A DNA stretch of 64,000 nucleotides. Origin: Solimonas sp041659605 (lineage in GTDB: Bacteria > Pseudomonadota > Gammaproteobacteria > Nevskiales > Nevskiaceae). Each line of letters starts with the position of its first letter. Within the stretch, counting starts at the first letter, position 1. Shown piece by piece: positions 53,853 through 62,263 of this stretch. Location of the stretch: assembly GCA_041659605.1 (NCBI GenBank), contig JBAZXW010000001.1, positions 124,001-188,000 of the forward strand. The letters are read 5' to 3'. The notes below the pieces were generated by a model, which worked only from the letters and a program-made list of their open reading frames with translations, ran no database searches and was not told the DNA's origin. Made by a program: the position numbers and the translations under genes.

Positions 53853-54296
53853 ATGACGAACGTACGCATACGCCGTGCCCAGCGCGGCTTCACCCTCATC
53901 GAGATCATGGTCGTGGTCGTGATTCTCGGCATTCTGGCCGCGGTCGTGGTCCCCAAGATTATGGACAACCCGGACAAAGCCCGCATCACCAAGGCGAAGC
54001 AGGATATCCGCGTTCTGGAATCGCAGCTCAATATGTACAAGCTCGACAACTACACTTATCCGACGACGCAGCAGGGCCTCGAAGCACTGGTCAGCAAGCC
54101 GGCCGGTGAGCCCGAAGCGCGGAATTACCCGTCTGGCGGCTACATCAAGTCGCTGCCGAAAGATCCCTGGGGCAATCCGTATCAGTACCTGCAGCCGGGC
54201 GTGCGCGGCGAGATCGACCTGTTCTCGCTCGGTTCGGATCGTCAGCCCGGCGGCGAAGCTTTCGCGGCGGACATCGGCAACTGGAATCTCGAATAA
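53853..54296 (+). CDS. gspG: Type II secretion major pseudopilin GspG
   Basis: A 147-residue major pseudopilin. The prepilin cleavage site is in RAQRGFTLIEIMVVVVILG, with Gly at -1, Phe at +1 and Glu at +5. The C-terminal YPTTQQGLEALV and LPKDPWGNPYQYL with the calcium-site region GSDRQPGGE are diagnostic. It builds the pseudopilus shaft in the periplasm. It is the first T2SS gene here; gspC, D, E and F are not in the window. Confidence 0.97.
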   Translation: MTNVRIRRAQRGFTLIEIMVVVVILGILAAVVVPKIMDNPDKARITKAKQDIRVLESQLNMYKLDNYTYPTTQQGLEALVSKPAGEPEARNYPSGGYIKSLPKDPWGNPYQYLQPGVRGEIDLFSLGSDRQPGGEAFAADIGNWNLE

Positions 54297-54304
54297 GCGC
54301 TGCT

Positions 54305-54889
54305 TTGCGAGTGAAGGCCGGAACACAGTGCCGGCGACGGGCGGCCGACGGTTTCACGCTGGTCGAGATCATGGTCGTCGTCGTCATCATCGGCATCATG
54401 CTGACCTTCGCGAGCCTGTCGATCGGCGATCGCGCGGTGGTCGACAGGCTGGATACCGAAGCGCGGCGGCTGGAGCAGCTGTTCCATCTGGCGCAGGAGG
54501 AAGCCGAGCTGAAGGGCTTTCAGCTCGGTTTTCGCTACACCGACCTGCGCTATCAGTTTCTGATCGTCAGTCCCGAAGGCAAATGGGTGCCGGTTCCGGA
54601 AGGGCCCTTGCGCGAACGCCTGATTCCGGCGCCGCTCGAGCTCGCGCTCAGGGTCGAGGACCGGCCGGTGCCGCCGGCGCAGGAGTTGTCGGCGATGGCG
54701 GAGCAGATGCAGGAGGGGAAGAACGCGCCGGAACCGGAGCCGCAGGTGCTGATCCTGTCCAGCGGCGAGTTCACCGCGTTCACGCTCGACGTCAGCGCTG
54801 CGGGCCTCACGACCGGATACCGCATCGGCGCAACGCTGCTTGGCAAGATCACGCTCGAACGGCGCGACGAAAAGGACGGCCGGTTATGA
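54305..54889 (+). CDS. gspH: Type II secretion minor pseudopilin GspH
   Basis: A 194-residue minor pseudopilin with the prepilin motif DGFTLVEIMVVVVIIGIM (residues about 15-32). The beta-rich C-terminal domain follows (GFRYTDLRYQFLIV). The start is TTG at 54305 or GTG at 54311, both before the leader. It lies 8 bases after gspG and overlaps gspI by 4 bases. It is part of the pseudopilus tip complex. Confidence 0.92.
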   Translation: MRVKAGTQCRRRAADGFTLVEIMVVVVIIGIMLTFASLSIGDRAVVDRLDTEARRLEQLFHLAQEEAELKGFQLGFRYTDLRYQFLIVSPEGKWVPVPEGPLRERLIPAPLELALRVEDRPVPPAQELSAMAEQMQEGKNAPEPEPQVLILSSGEFTAFTLDVSAAGLTTGYRIGATLLGKITLERRDEKDGRL

Positions 54890-55257
54890 GGCGGTCGCGG
54901 GGATTCACGCTGATCGAGATGGTCGTTGCGGTGGCAGTGCTCGCGATCGCGATGTCGGCGATCCTGTCGGGCATGGCGCGCTACGCGGACAACGCAGCCC
55001 GCTTGCGCGAACGCACCGTTGCGCTGTGGGTGGCGCACAACCGGCTGGCCGAAATCGAACTGGAACCGGGCTGGCCCGATGTCGGCAAGTCCGATGGCGA
55101 CATGAAGCTGGCCGGCCGGAAATGGAAGTGGGAGGCGGAGGTCAAGAAAACCACCGACGATCATCTGCGCCGCATCGACATCCGCGTGCTGTCGCCGAAC
55201 CGCAAGGACTCGGCCGCATCGCTGTCCGCGTTCATGGCCGATACGGGGCGGCAGTGA
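54886..55257 (+). CDS. gspI: Type II secretion minor pseudopilin GspI
   Basis: A 123-residue minor pseudopilin. The leader is very short (MRRSRG) before FTLIEMVVAVAVLAIAMSAI. The segment ALWVAHNRLAEIELEPGWP is typical of GspI. It nucleates the tip complex with GspJ and GspK. It is coupled by ATGA overlap to gspH, and its stop overlaps the GTG of gspJ. Confidence 0.94.
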   Translation: MRRSRGFTLIEMVVAVAVLAIAMSAILSGMARYADNAARLRERTVALWVAHNRLAEIELEPGWPDVGKSDGDMKLAGRKWKWEAEVKKTTDDHLRRIDIRVLSPNRKDSAASLSAFMADTGRQ

Positions 55258-56024
55258 AGCGGCCCTTCCACTCGCGCCCCAGGTGGCGCTCGCTCAGGAC
55301 AGCCGGCCCCCATGGGCAGACCGGCTTCACGCTGCTCGAACTCGTCGTCGTGTTGGCGATCTTCGCGATCTTCTCGTTGATGGCCTACGGCGGACTCGAT
55401 TCGGTGCTGAAGACGCGCCGGCAGGTCGAAGTCGCTCAGGACCGCTTGGCGCAGCTGCAAAAAGGCTACCTGCGCCTGCGCAATGATCTGCAGCAGGTGC
55501 GTTTCCGGCCCGCACGCGACGGATTCGGCGATCTGCAGCCGGCGCTGCGTGCCAGCGACGCCGGCTATCTCGAATTCACGCGCGGCGGCTGGACCAATCC
55601 CTTGTACCTGCCGCGCGCCGGGATGGAACGCGTCGCCTACCGTTTCGAGGATGGCGAGCTGATCCGCATGTCCTGGCGCGTGCTCGACCAGGCGCAGGAC
55701 AGCAAGCCGGTCGAGACGGTGCTGCTCGACGGCATCGAGGAAATCGCCTGGCAGTACCTCGACGACAAGCGCGAGTGGCAGGACCGATGGCCGATCGAGG
55801 CGCCGGACCAGATCGACGCCGAGGTGTGGCCGCCGCTGGCGGTCGAGGTCAGCATGAAGACCCAGGATCTGGGCGACCTGCGATTCCTGTTCCCGATCGG
55901 GGTGCAGTACGCCGACGTTTCCCAGGGCCCTGGCGATATCACCTGCCCTGGTCCAGGCGCCTGCCCGGATTCGGAACCGCGAACACCGATCGCCACGCCG
56001 GCCCCGGAAGACATCGTCCCGTGA
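55254..56024 (+). CDS. gspJ: Type II secretion minor pseudopilin GspJ
   Basis: A 256-residue minor pseudopilin. The leader of 23 residues is rather long, with cleavage before FTLLELVVVLAIFAIFSLM. Family segments LRLRNDLQQVRFRPARDGFG and YLEFTRGGWTNPL follow. The C-terminus carries a Pro-rich tail of about 30 residues beyond the usual end. The start is a GTG overlapping the gspI stop. Confidence 0.94.
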   Translation: MKRPFHSRPRWRSLRTAGPHGQTGFTLLELVVVLAIFAIFSLMAYGGLDSVLKTRRQVEVAQDRLAQLQKGYLRLRNDLQQVRFRPARDGFGDLQPALRASDAGYLEFTRGGWTNPLYLPRAGMERVAYRFEDGELIRMSWRVLDQAQDSKPVETVLLDGIEEIAWQYLDDKREWQDRWPIEAPDQIDAEVWPPLAVEVSMKTQDLGDLRFLFPIGVQYADVSQGPGDITCPGPGACPDSEPRTPIATPAPEDIVP

Positions 56025-56980
56025 CCCCTCGCCATCGCCAAAGCGGCATCGCGTTGATCACCGCCATTCTGGTGGTGGCGATCGCCGCAATCGCCTCGGC
56101 AGCGATCCTGTCTTCGGCCAACATCGCGATCCGGCGCACGGCCAATCTGCAGGAGTCGGAGCTGGCATGGTGGTACGCCAGCGGCGTCGAGTCCTTCGTC
56201 AAATCCATCCTCGATCGGGATGCCGACGACAACAAGACCGATTCCTTCCTCGACGCCTGGGCCAAGGCCGCCGACTATCTGCCGGTGGACGAGGGCTTCG
56301 TCCGCGGCCAGGTCATCGACCTGCAGGGGCGTTTCAACCTCAACAACCTCGCGGCTGGCGTGCCGGGCGACGGCACCTTCGAGAAGCAGCAGCAGATCTT
56401 CGTGCGCCTGCTCGCCTACGCCGGTGTCGAGCGCGAGTCCGACGCGCAGGCAATCGCCGCGGCGACGCGGGACTGGATCGACGCCGACAGCGAACCGACC
56501 GGCTTCGGCGGTGCCGAGGACACCGAGTACCTGGGCGCGAGCCCGCTGCCTTACCGCGTCCCCAACCGCGCGATGGTCAGCCCTTCGGAGCTGCTGGCCG
56601 TCAAGGGCATGACCAAGGCTGTCTACGTCAACTTGCGCGAGCTCGTCGCCGCCCTGCCGCCGCCCAAGAGCCAGTTCAAGGCCGAAGCGATCAACATCAA
56701 CACCGCGCCGGAAAACTTGCTGCGCGCACTGAGCAGCGAGCAGAGCGCAGAACTCGAGGCGTTTCTGCGCGAGCGCGTCGAGAAACCTGCCGATTCAACC
56801 AGCGATCCTCGACTGGGTGCAGGGATCAGCGATGTGCCGCTGACGGTGTCGAGCAGATTCTTCATGCTGCGCTCGGAAATCTACATAGGCAGCAGCCGGG
56901 TGGGACTGTATAGTTTCTATTTTCGCCCCCCCAATGGGGGCGCGCCCGTGATCTACGGGCGAAGCACCGATACCGAGTAG
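56021..56980 (+). CDS. gspK: Type II secretion minor pseudopilin GspK
   Basis: A 319-residue large minor pseudopilin. The leader ends before IALITAILVVAIAAIA and, as usual for GspK, lacks Glu at +5. The inserted domain contains LQGRFNLNNLAAG and the end contains AININTAPENLLRAL. It caps the pseudopilus tip. The GTG start overlaps the gspJ stop. Confidence 0.95.
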   Translation: MTPRHRQSGIALITAILVVAIAAIASAAILSSANIAIRRTANLQESELAWWYASGVESFVKSILDRDADDNKTDSFLDAWAKAADYLPVDEGFVRGQVIDLQGRFNLNNLAAGVPGDGTFEKQQQIFVRLLAYAGVERESDAQAIAAATRDWIDADSEPTGFGGAEDTEYLGASPLPYRVPNRAMVSPSELLAVKGMTKAVYVNLRELVAALPPPKSQFKAEAININTAPENLLRALSSEQSAELEAFLRERVEKPADSTSDPRLGAGISDVPLTVSSRFFMLRSEIYIGSSRVGLYSFYFRPPNGGAPVIYGRSTDTE

Positions 56981-56983
56981 TTC

Positions 56984-58189
56984 GTGCGCGAAACCTTATA
57001 CATCCGCATGCGTGCCGCCGACCCGGGCGCGCTGACGACCTATTGCATTGCCCGCGGCGATGCAATGGCATCGTTCATCGTCGAACAGGCGCCGCTCGAA
57101 GACCTGATCGAGCTGGCCGCCGGGCGCCGTACGGTCCTGATCGCGCCGTCCGCGGATGTGCGCCTGACCAGCGTTCAGGTGCCGGCGCGCCAGACCGCGA
57201 AAGTACTGCAGGCGGTGCCGTTTGCCCTTGAGGACCAGCTGGCCGACGACATCGACACAATGCATTTCGCCCTGGGTGCGCGCCAGGCGGACGGCAGCTG
57301 GCCGGTCGCGGCGGTGGCGCGCGCGTGCATGTCCCGCTGGATCGGATGTTTCGCGGAGCGCGGCTTGCGGCCGGACGCGATCATTCCCGATGTGCTCACG
57401 CTGCCGGTTCCGCCCGCGAATCAGCTGAGCCTGCTGATCGACGGCGACGAGGTCCTGGTGCGCAGCGGCGCCGCGACGGGTTTCGTCTGTCACCGCGACG
57501 ATCTCGAACTGTGCCTGCAAGTCGTCGATCCGGAGCGCAGCCGCGTGTTGCGCACGATGATCCCGCGCGATCAGGCCTTCGACCCGAGCACGCTGCCGTG
57601 GGCGCAGGAAGCCTTGCACGGCTTTGGCCACCCGCTCGAAGCGATGCTGCAGGGGCTCGCCGCAAATCCGCATGTCGATCTGCTGCAGGGCGAGTATTCG
57701 CCGCGACAGGACTTGCTGCGCCTGTGGCGCCCCTGGCGGCTCGCCGCAGCGCTTGCGGGCGCAGCGGTGGTGCTGGGCGCAACGGCTCATGGCGTCCAGT
57801 CGTACCGGATCGGCCGGGAACTCGAAGCGCTGCGCGCGCAAAACCAGCAGCGCTACCAGGAGATCTTTCCGTCCGAAACACGGATCGTCGACCTCGAAGC
57901 GCAGCTCGATCAGCAGTTCGCGCATATGAGTGGCGGGCCTTCCGCCGCTGCGCTGCTGGCGCTGATGAACGTGGTTGCCGATGCCACCGCGGCGGTTGCG
58001 GGCCTGACCGTCCAGTCGGTGCAGTTCCGCGATGCCGCCCTGTATGTCGGCCTGGGCGCCGGCAACCTGCAGGCGCTGGAGCAGCTCAAGACCTGGTTCG
58101 AAACACCGCGCGCCGCGCGACTGGAAGTGCAGGCCGCCAACTCCGGCAGCGAAGGCGTCCAGATCCGCATCAAGCTCACGCCCACATGA
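56984..58189 (+). CDS. gspL: Type II secretion inner-membrane protein GspL
   Basis: A 401-residue bitopic protein. The cytoplasmic actin-like domain contains VPARQTAKVLQAVPFALEDQ and LADDIDTMHFALG, and a transmembrane helix lies at about residues 254-272 (AAALAGAAVVLGATAHG). The periplasmic ferredoxin-like domain follows. It links the GspE ATPase to the platform. The start is a GTG three bases after gspK. Confidence 0.93.
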   Translation: MRETLYIRMRAADPGALTTYCIARGDAMASFIVEQAPLEDLIELAAGRRTVLIAPSADVRLTSVQVPARQTAKVLQAVPFALEDQLADDIDTMHFALGARQADGSWPVAAVARACMSRWIGCFAERGLRPDAIIPDVLTLPVPPANQLSLLIDGDEVLVRSGAATGFVCHRDDLELCLQVVDPERSRVLRTMIPRDQAFDPSTLPWAQEALHGFGHPLEAMLQGLAANPHVDLLQGEYSPRQDLLRLWRPWRLAAALAGAAVVLGATAHGVQSYRIGRELEALRAQNQQRYQEIFPSETRIVDLEAQLDQQFAHMSGGPSAAALLALMNVVADATAAVAGLTVQSVQFRDAALYVGLGAGNLQALEQLKTWFETPRAARLEVQAANSGSEGVQIRIKLTPT

Positions 58190-58692
58190 GTAATCCATTG
58201 ACCGGGCAGATCGAACGTCTGCGAACAGCGATTGAAGCGCTGGCGCCGCGCGAACGCATTCTGGTGCTGTCGGCATCCGTCTTCGTCGCCTTCACGCTGC
58301 TGTATCTGCTCGCGTGGGAACCGCTCGTCGTCGCTCACGCGCAGCGTGCCGAGGCCCTGGCGCGCGCGCGCCTGCTTTCCGCCCGCATCGAGGAGGTCGC
58401 GGTCAAAACGCAGGCTGCGGGATCGGGCCAACGCATCGACCGCAGCACCTCGCTGCTGGCCGCGGTCGACCAGACCAGCCGCTCGCCGACGCTGGGCAAG
58501 GCGCCGTCGCGGTTGCAGCCGGAGGGCGATCGCGAGGTCAAGATCTGGATCGAAGACGTGCCCTTCGACAACCTGCTGCACTGGCTGCAGGAATTGGAGG
58601 CGCGATACGGGATCAGCGCGTCGAGCGCCGAGATCGAACGCGGCGGCGGTGCCGGCGTAGTGAGCGTACGGCTCACGCTGGTTCGCGGGTGA
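58186..58692 (+). CDS. gspM: Type II secretion inner-membrane protein GspM
   Basis: A 168-residue bitopic protein. The N-terminal amphipathic segment and LAPRERILVL precede the membrane helix (SASVFVAFTLLYLLAW). The C-terminal domain has KIWIEDVPFDNLLHWLQELE. It pairs with GspL. The ATG overlaps the gspL stop by four bases. Confidence 0.93.
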   Translation: MSNPLTGQIERLRTAIEALAPRERILVLSASVFVAFTLLYLLAWEPLVVAHAQRAEALARARLLSARIEEVAVKTQAAGSGQRIDRSTSLLAAVDQTSRSPTLGKAPSRLQPEGDREVKIWIEDVPFDNLLHWLQELEARYGISASSAEIERGGGAGVVSVRLTLVRG

Positions 58693-58699
58693 TGGGCCG

Positions 58700-59653
58700 A
58701 TGAAGCTCCGTTATCTCCTGCTCGCCGGCGGGTTCGCATTTGCGGCCGCGCTGCTGACCCAAGCGCCTGCCGCGCTGGTCTACGCCTGGACGCCGGCGTC
58801 GCGGCCGGACGCGCCCGTACGGCTTTATGGTATCGACGGTTCGATGTTCGCCGGAACCGCTTTGCAGATCTCCCGCGGACCGCAGACCTTGCTGCGCCAG
58901 TTGCGGTGGACGGCAAAACCCGGCGCTCTGCTGCTCGGACGGGTGGCCTATCACGTCAAGACCGACGCAGCGCCGACCCTGCTGGACGGGACCGTCGCGA
59001 CCGGCTGGGGCGGAACCCGGTTTTCAGAGCTGAAGGCCAGCGGCGAGTTGCGCGCCGTCGCCGCGATGTTCGGTCAGGTTTTCGTGCCGTTGAGCGGCCA
59101 GGTCGGACTGCAAATGGACCACCTGCGGATTGCGGACGACTGGCCGGTCCAGGCCGAGGGTGACATCCGCCTCATCGGCCTGGCCTGGACGCTGGGCCGC
59201 GAACCGGTCCCTTTCGGAGACTACCGGGTGCAGATCACGACCGGCGCCGCTGACATCGTCGCGTCCGTCAGCACGCTCGCGGGCGTCGTCGACGTCAGCG
59301 GCGAAGGTCGTGTCAAGCCCGATCGCAGCTACGAGCTGGATCTCAAGCTGCGGCCTCGCTCGGATGCTCCGGCGATGGTGACAAATCTTCTGCGCCAGCT
59401 CGGATCGCCGGATTCGCAAGGCAATTACCGCCTGCGCAGAGCCGGCGCCGCACCTAGGGCAGCCGAAGCCGCGACGGTTGCTGCGCCGGCAACCGGACCA
59501 GTCAAGGCGACACCGCCAAACATCGACGATATCCCGGTGCGTGATGACTCCGCGCGCGCGCGCTCTAGATCGGCGCCCGTTGCGACGGCGCCGCCGTCCC
59601 CCGAACAGAGCGCCGCTCCGGAAAGCGAAGGCGGCTACTTGGTGGTGCCATGA
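58700..59653 (+). CDS. gspN: Type II secretion protein GspN
   Basis: A 317-residue GspN. A membrane anchor (residues about 4-29) is followed by the periplasmic domain with YGIDGSMFAGTALQI and GNYRLRRAG near residue 246. The last about 65 residues form a Pro/Ala-rich tail not usual for the family, whose members are about 250 residues. It lies 7 bases after gspM and overlaps the Nudix gene by 4 bases. Confidence 0.88.
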   Translation: MKLRYLLLAGGFAFAAALLTQAPAALVYAWTPASRPDAPVRLYGIDGSMFAGTALQISRGPQTLLRQLRWTAKPGALLLGRVAYHVKTDAAPTLLDGTVATGWGGTRFSELKASGELRAVAAMFGQVFVPLSGQVGLQMDHLRIADDWPVQAEGDIRLIGLAWTLGREPVPFGDYRVQITTGAADIVASVSTLAGVVDVSGEGRVKPDRSYELDLKLRPRSDAPAMVTNLLRQLGSPDSQGNYRLRRAGAAPRAAEAATVAAPATGPVKATPPNIDDIPVRDDSARARSRSAPVATAPPSPEQSAAPESEGGYLVVP

Positions 59654-60093
59654 ACTGGTCTCCCCATGTCGTCGTCGCCAGCATCGTCGAACGCAACGGG
59701 CGTTTTCTGTTGGTCGAGGAGGACGTCAACGGCGAACTGCGCTTCAATCAGCCAGCCGGGCACTGGGAGCAGAACGAGACCCTGATCGCCGCGGCCCGGC
59801 GCGAGGCCCTGGAGGAAACGCGCTGGGAGGTTGAGCCGGTTGCATTGCTCGGCCTCTATCACTTCGATCCCCCCGGACTCGGCTACGGCTTCCTGCGCGT
59901 CGCCTTTGTCGCCCATGCGCAGCGCGAGCGCCCGGAGCTCGATCTCGACACCGGCATCTTGCGCGCCGTCTGGATGTCGCGCGAGGAAATCGCAGCGAGC
60001 CGTGCGCAGCATCGCAGTCCGATGGTGCTGCGCTGCGTCGATGACTATCTGGCCGGCAAACGCTTTCCGCTCGATCTCATCGCTCATTTGTAG
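59650..60093 (+). CDS. Nudix hydrolase, NudJ-like
   Basis: A 147-residue Nudix protein. The Nudix box is at about residues 36-60: GHWEQNETLIAAARREALEE then TRWEVEP. The start WSPHVVVASIVERNGRFLLV and the length resemble NudJ (phosphatase acting on thiamine or nucleoside pyrophosphates). In several proteobacteria nudJ precedes mnmA, as here (6-base gap). It is coupled to gspN by an ATGA overlap. Confidence 0.88.
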   Translation: MNWSPHVVVASIVERNGRFLLVEEDVNGELRFNQPAGHWEQNETLIAAARREALEETRWEVEPVALLGLYHFDPPGLGYGFLRVAFVAHAQRERPELDLDTGILRAVWMSREEIAASRAQHRSPMVLRCVDDYLAGKRFPLDLIAHL

Positions 60094-60099
60094 CCAGCG

Positions 60100-61191
60100 G
60101 TGGACACCGTCCCTCCACGCACAAGCCATGTCGTCGTCGGCATGTCTGGCGGCGTCGACTCCTCGGTGACCGCGCACCTGCTCAAGGAGCAGGGCTACAA
60201 GGTCTCCGGGCTGTTCATGGTCAACTGGACCGAGGACGAACAGGGTTACTGTTCGTCCGCCGAGGACTTCCAGGACGCGCGCCGGGTCTGCGAGGAACTC
60301 GACATCCCGCTGCACCGGGTCGACTTCTCGAAGGAATATCGCGAGCGCGTGTTCGCGCGCTTTCTCGCCGACTATGCCGCCGGCAAGACGCCCAATCCCG
60401 ACGTGCTGTGCAATCGCGAGGTGAAGTTCCAGCCGTTTCGCGAGTACGCGTTCCGTCTGGGCGCGGACTTTATCGCGACCGGCCATTACGCCCGCATCGA
60501 ACACCGCGCCGATGGACCGTGCCTGCTGCGCGCGAGCGACGACAACAAGGACCAGACTTACTTCCTCGCCGGCGTCGAGCGCGCGCACTTCGAGCGCGTA
60601 CTGTTTCCGCTCGGCAACCTGACCAAGCCGGAGGTGCGCGCGATCGCACAGCGCGCTGGCCTGGCGGTGCATCGCAAGAAGGACTCGACCGGGATCTGCT
60701 TCATCGGCGAGCGCGAGTTCCGCGAGTTTCTCTCGCGCTACCTGAAGCCGAACCCAGGGCCGATCCTCGATGACGGCGGACGCAAACTCGGCCACCACCA
60801 GGGCCTGATGTACTACACGCTCGGCCAGCGGCGAGGAATCGGCGTCGGCGGCGCGCGCGGCGCTCGGGAAGCGCCGTGGTATGTCGTCGGCAAGAATCCG
60901 GAACGCAACGCGTTGATCGTGTCCCAGGACGCGCAGCATCCCTGGTTGATGGCGACGCGGCTGACCGCCGCGCCCTTCAACTGGCTCGCGCCGCGTCCTG
61001 CGGACGCCGATCCGCTGCTGGCGCGCATTCGCCACCGACAAAGCCTTCAGACGTGCTCGGCACGCGATGTCGACGGGTCGGTTCACGTCAGTTTTTCGTC
61101 GGCGCAGCGCGCCGTCGTTCCCGGGCAATACTGCGTTTTGTATGACGGCTCGCGGTGCCTGGGGGGCGGCGAAATCGTTCGCGCCGGCTGA
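60100..61191 (+). CDS. mnmA: tRNA-specific 2-thiouridylase
   Basis: A 363-residue enzyme adding sulfur to U34 of Lys, Glu and Gln tRNAs. The PP-loop is VVGMSGGVDSSVTAHLL. The two catalytic Cys are in NPDVLCNREVKF and STGICFIGEREF. The GTG at 60100 is taken as the start. It ends 4 bases from the convergent HD-GYP gene. Confidence 0.96.
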   Translation: MDTVPPRTSHVVVGMSGGVDSSVTAHLLKEQGYKVSGLFMVNWTEDEQGYCSSAEDFQDARRVCEELDIPLHRVDFSKEYRERVFARFLADYAAGKTPNPDVLCNREVKFQPFREYAFRLGADFIATGHYARIEHRADGPCLLRASDDNKDQTYFLAGVERAHFERVLFPLGNLTKPEVRAIAQRAGLAVHRKKDSTGICFIGEREFREFLSRYLKPNPGPILDDGGRKLGHHQGLMYYTLGQRRGIGVGGARGAREAPWYVVGKNPERNALIVSQDAQHPWLMATRLTAAPFNWLAPRPADADPLLARIRHRQSLQTCSARDVDGSVHVSFSSAQRAVVPGQYCVLYDGSRCLGGGEIVRAG

Positions 61192-61195
61192 CGGC

Positions 61196-62263
61196 TCAGG
61201 CGGCCTGCGATGCCGCCGCCTCGCTGTACGCCAGCTTGATTCTGCGGATCTCCGGCAACAGTTCGACGAAGCGCGGCACCAGCTCCGGGTCGAAATGGCG
61301 ACCGCAGAAATCCTGCAGATACTTCACCGCGTCGTCGATCGGCCACTCGTCCTTGTAGGGCCGCTTCGACGTCAGCGCGTCGAACACGTCCGCAACGGCC
61401 ACGATGCGGCCCTCGATCGGTATGTCGCCGGCAGCACGCTGCCGCGGATAGCCGGTGCCGTCCCAGCGTTCGTGATGCGTCAAGGCGACAACCCGCGCGG
61501 TTTCGAGCAGTTCGCTGCGATGCCGTCCGAGAATTCCGGCGCCGATCGCCGGATGGCGGCGCATCTGCACCCATTCGGCTTCGGTCAGCGGTCCGGGCTT
61601 TTGCAGGATGTGATCAGGGATCCCGATCTTGCCGATGTCGTGCATCGGCGCGGCATTGAACAGCACGTCGGCACGATCGTCGCTGAATCCCGCAGCCACC
61701 GCGAGCAGCCGCGCGTAGTGCGACATGCGGATCACGTGCAGTCCGGTGTCGTCGTCCTTGTACTCCGCCGCGCGTCCGAGCCGGCGGATCACCTCGAGCC
61801 GCGTCTGCTCCAACTCGCGCGTCCGCGCTTGCAACTCCTGCGTCCGCGACTCGACCAGCGCGGACAGATGGCGCTCCTGGACACCCAGCAGCACGTGCGT
61901 GCGCACGCGCGCCAGCAGTGTCGCCGGCTGGAACGGTTTGGGGATGAAATCGACCGCGCCCGCTGCGAATGCCGCTTCCTCGTTGCTGGTCTCGGTCAAC
62001 GCGGTGAGGAAAATCACGGGAATCCGGCGCGTGCGTTCGTTCTGCTTCAGGCGACGGCAGACGTCGTATCCACTCATCCCCGGCATCATGACGTCGAGCA
62101 GGATCAGCTCGGGTTGGCGTTCCGCCGCCGCAAGTTGAAGTGCGGTTGCGCCGTCGAGCGCGATCAGCGCCTTGTAGTGCTCACGCAAGATGCGGCTGGC
62201 CACTTCGAGGTTCTGCGGCGTGTCGTCGACGATCAACACCACCGGCTTGTCCTGCAGGCTCAT
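61196..62263 (-). CDS. HD-GYP response regulator (RpfG-like c-di-GMP phosphodiesterase)
   Basis: A 355-residue two-domain protein. The receiver domain (residues about 8-120) has VDDTPQN, the phospho-acceptor Asp in ILLDVMMPGMSGYD and Lys in IPKPFQP. A helical linker leads to an HD-GYP domain with LHVIRMSHYARLLA, MHDIGKIGIPDHILQKPG and HHERWDGTGYP. It probably hydrolyses c-di-GMP when phosphorylated by the upstream hybrid kinase, whose stop overlaps its ATG. The ATG at 62263 is chosen over longer frames because the receiver fold starts there. Confidence 0.92.
   Translation of the reverse strand: MSLQDKPVVLIVDDTPQNLEVASRILREHYKALIALDGATALQLAAAERQPELILLDVMMPGMSGYDVCRRLKQNERTRRIPVIFLTALTETSNEEAAFAAGAVDFIPKPFQPATLLARVRTHVLLGVQERHLSALVESRTQELQARTRELEQTRLEVIRRLGRAAEYKDDDTGLHVIRMSHYARLLAVAAGFSDDRADVLFNAAPMHDIGKIGIPDHILQKPGPLTEAEWVQMRRHPAIGAGILGRHRSELLETARVVALTHHERWDGTGYPRQRAAGDIPIEGRIVAVADVFDALTSKRPYKDEWPIDDAVKYLQDFCGRHFDPELVPRFVELLPEIRRIKLAYSEAAASQAA

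Noticed and set aside
59549..59566. A run of alternating CG dinucleotides
   Set aside because: It lies within the coding Arg/Ala region of gspN and is explained by GC-rich codons.
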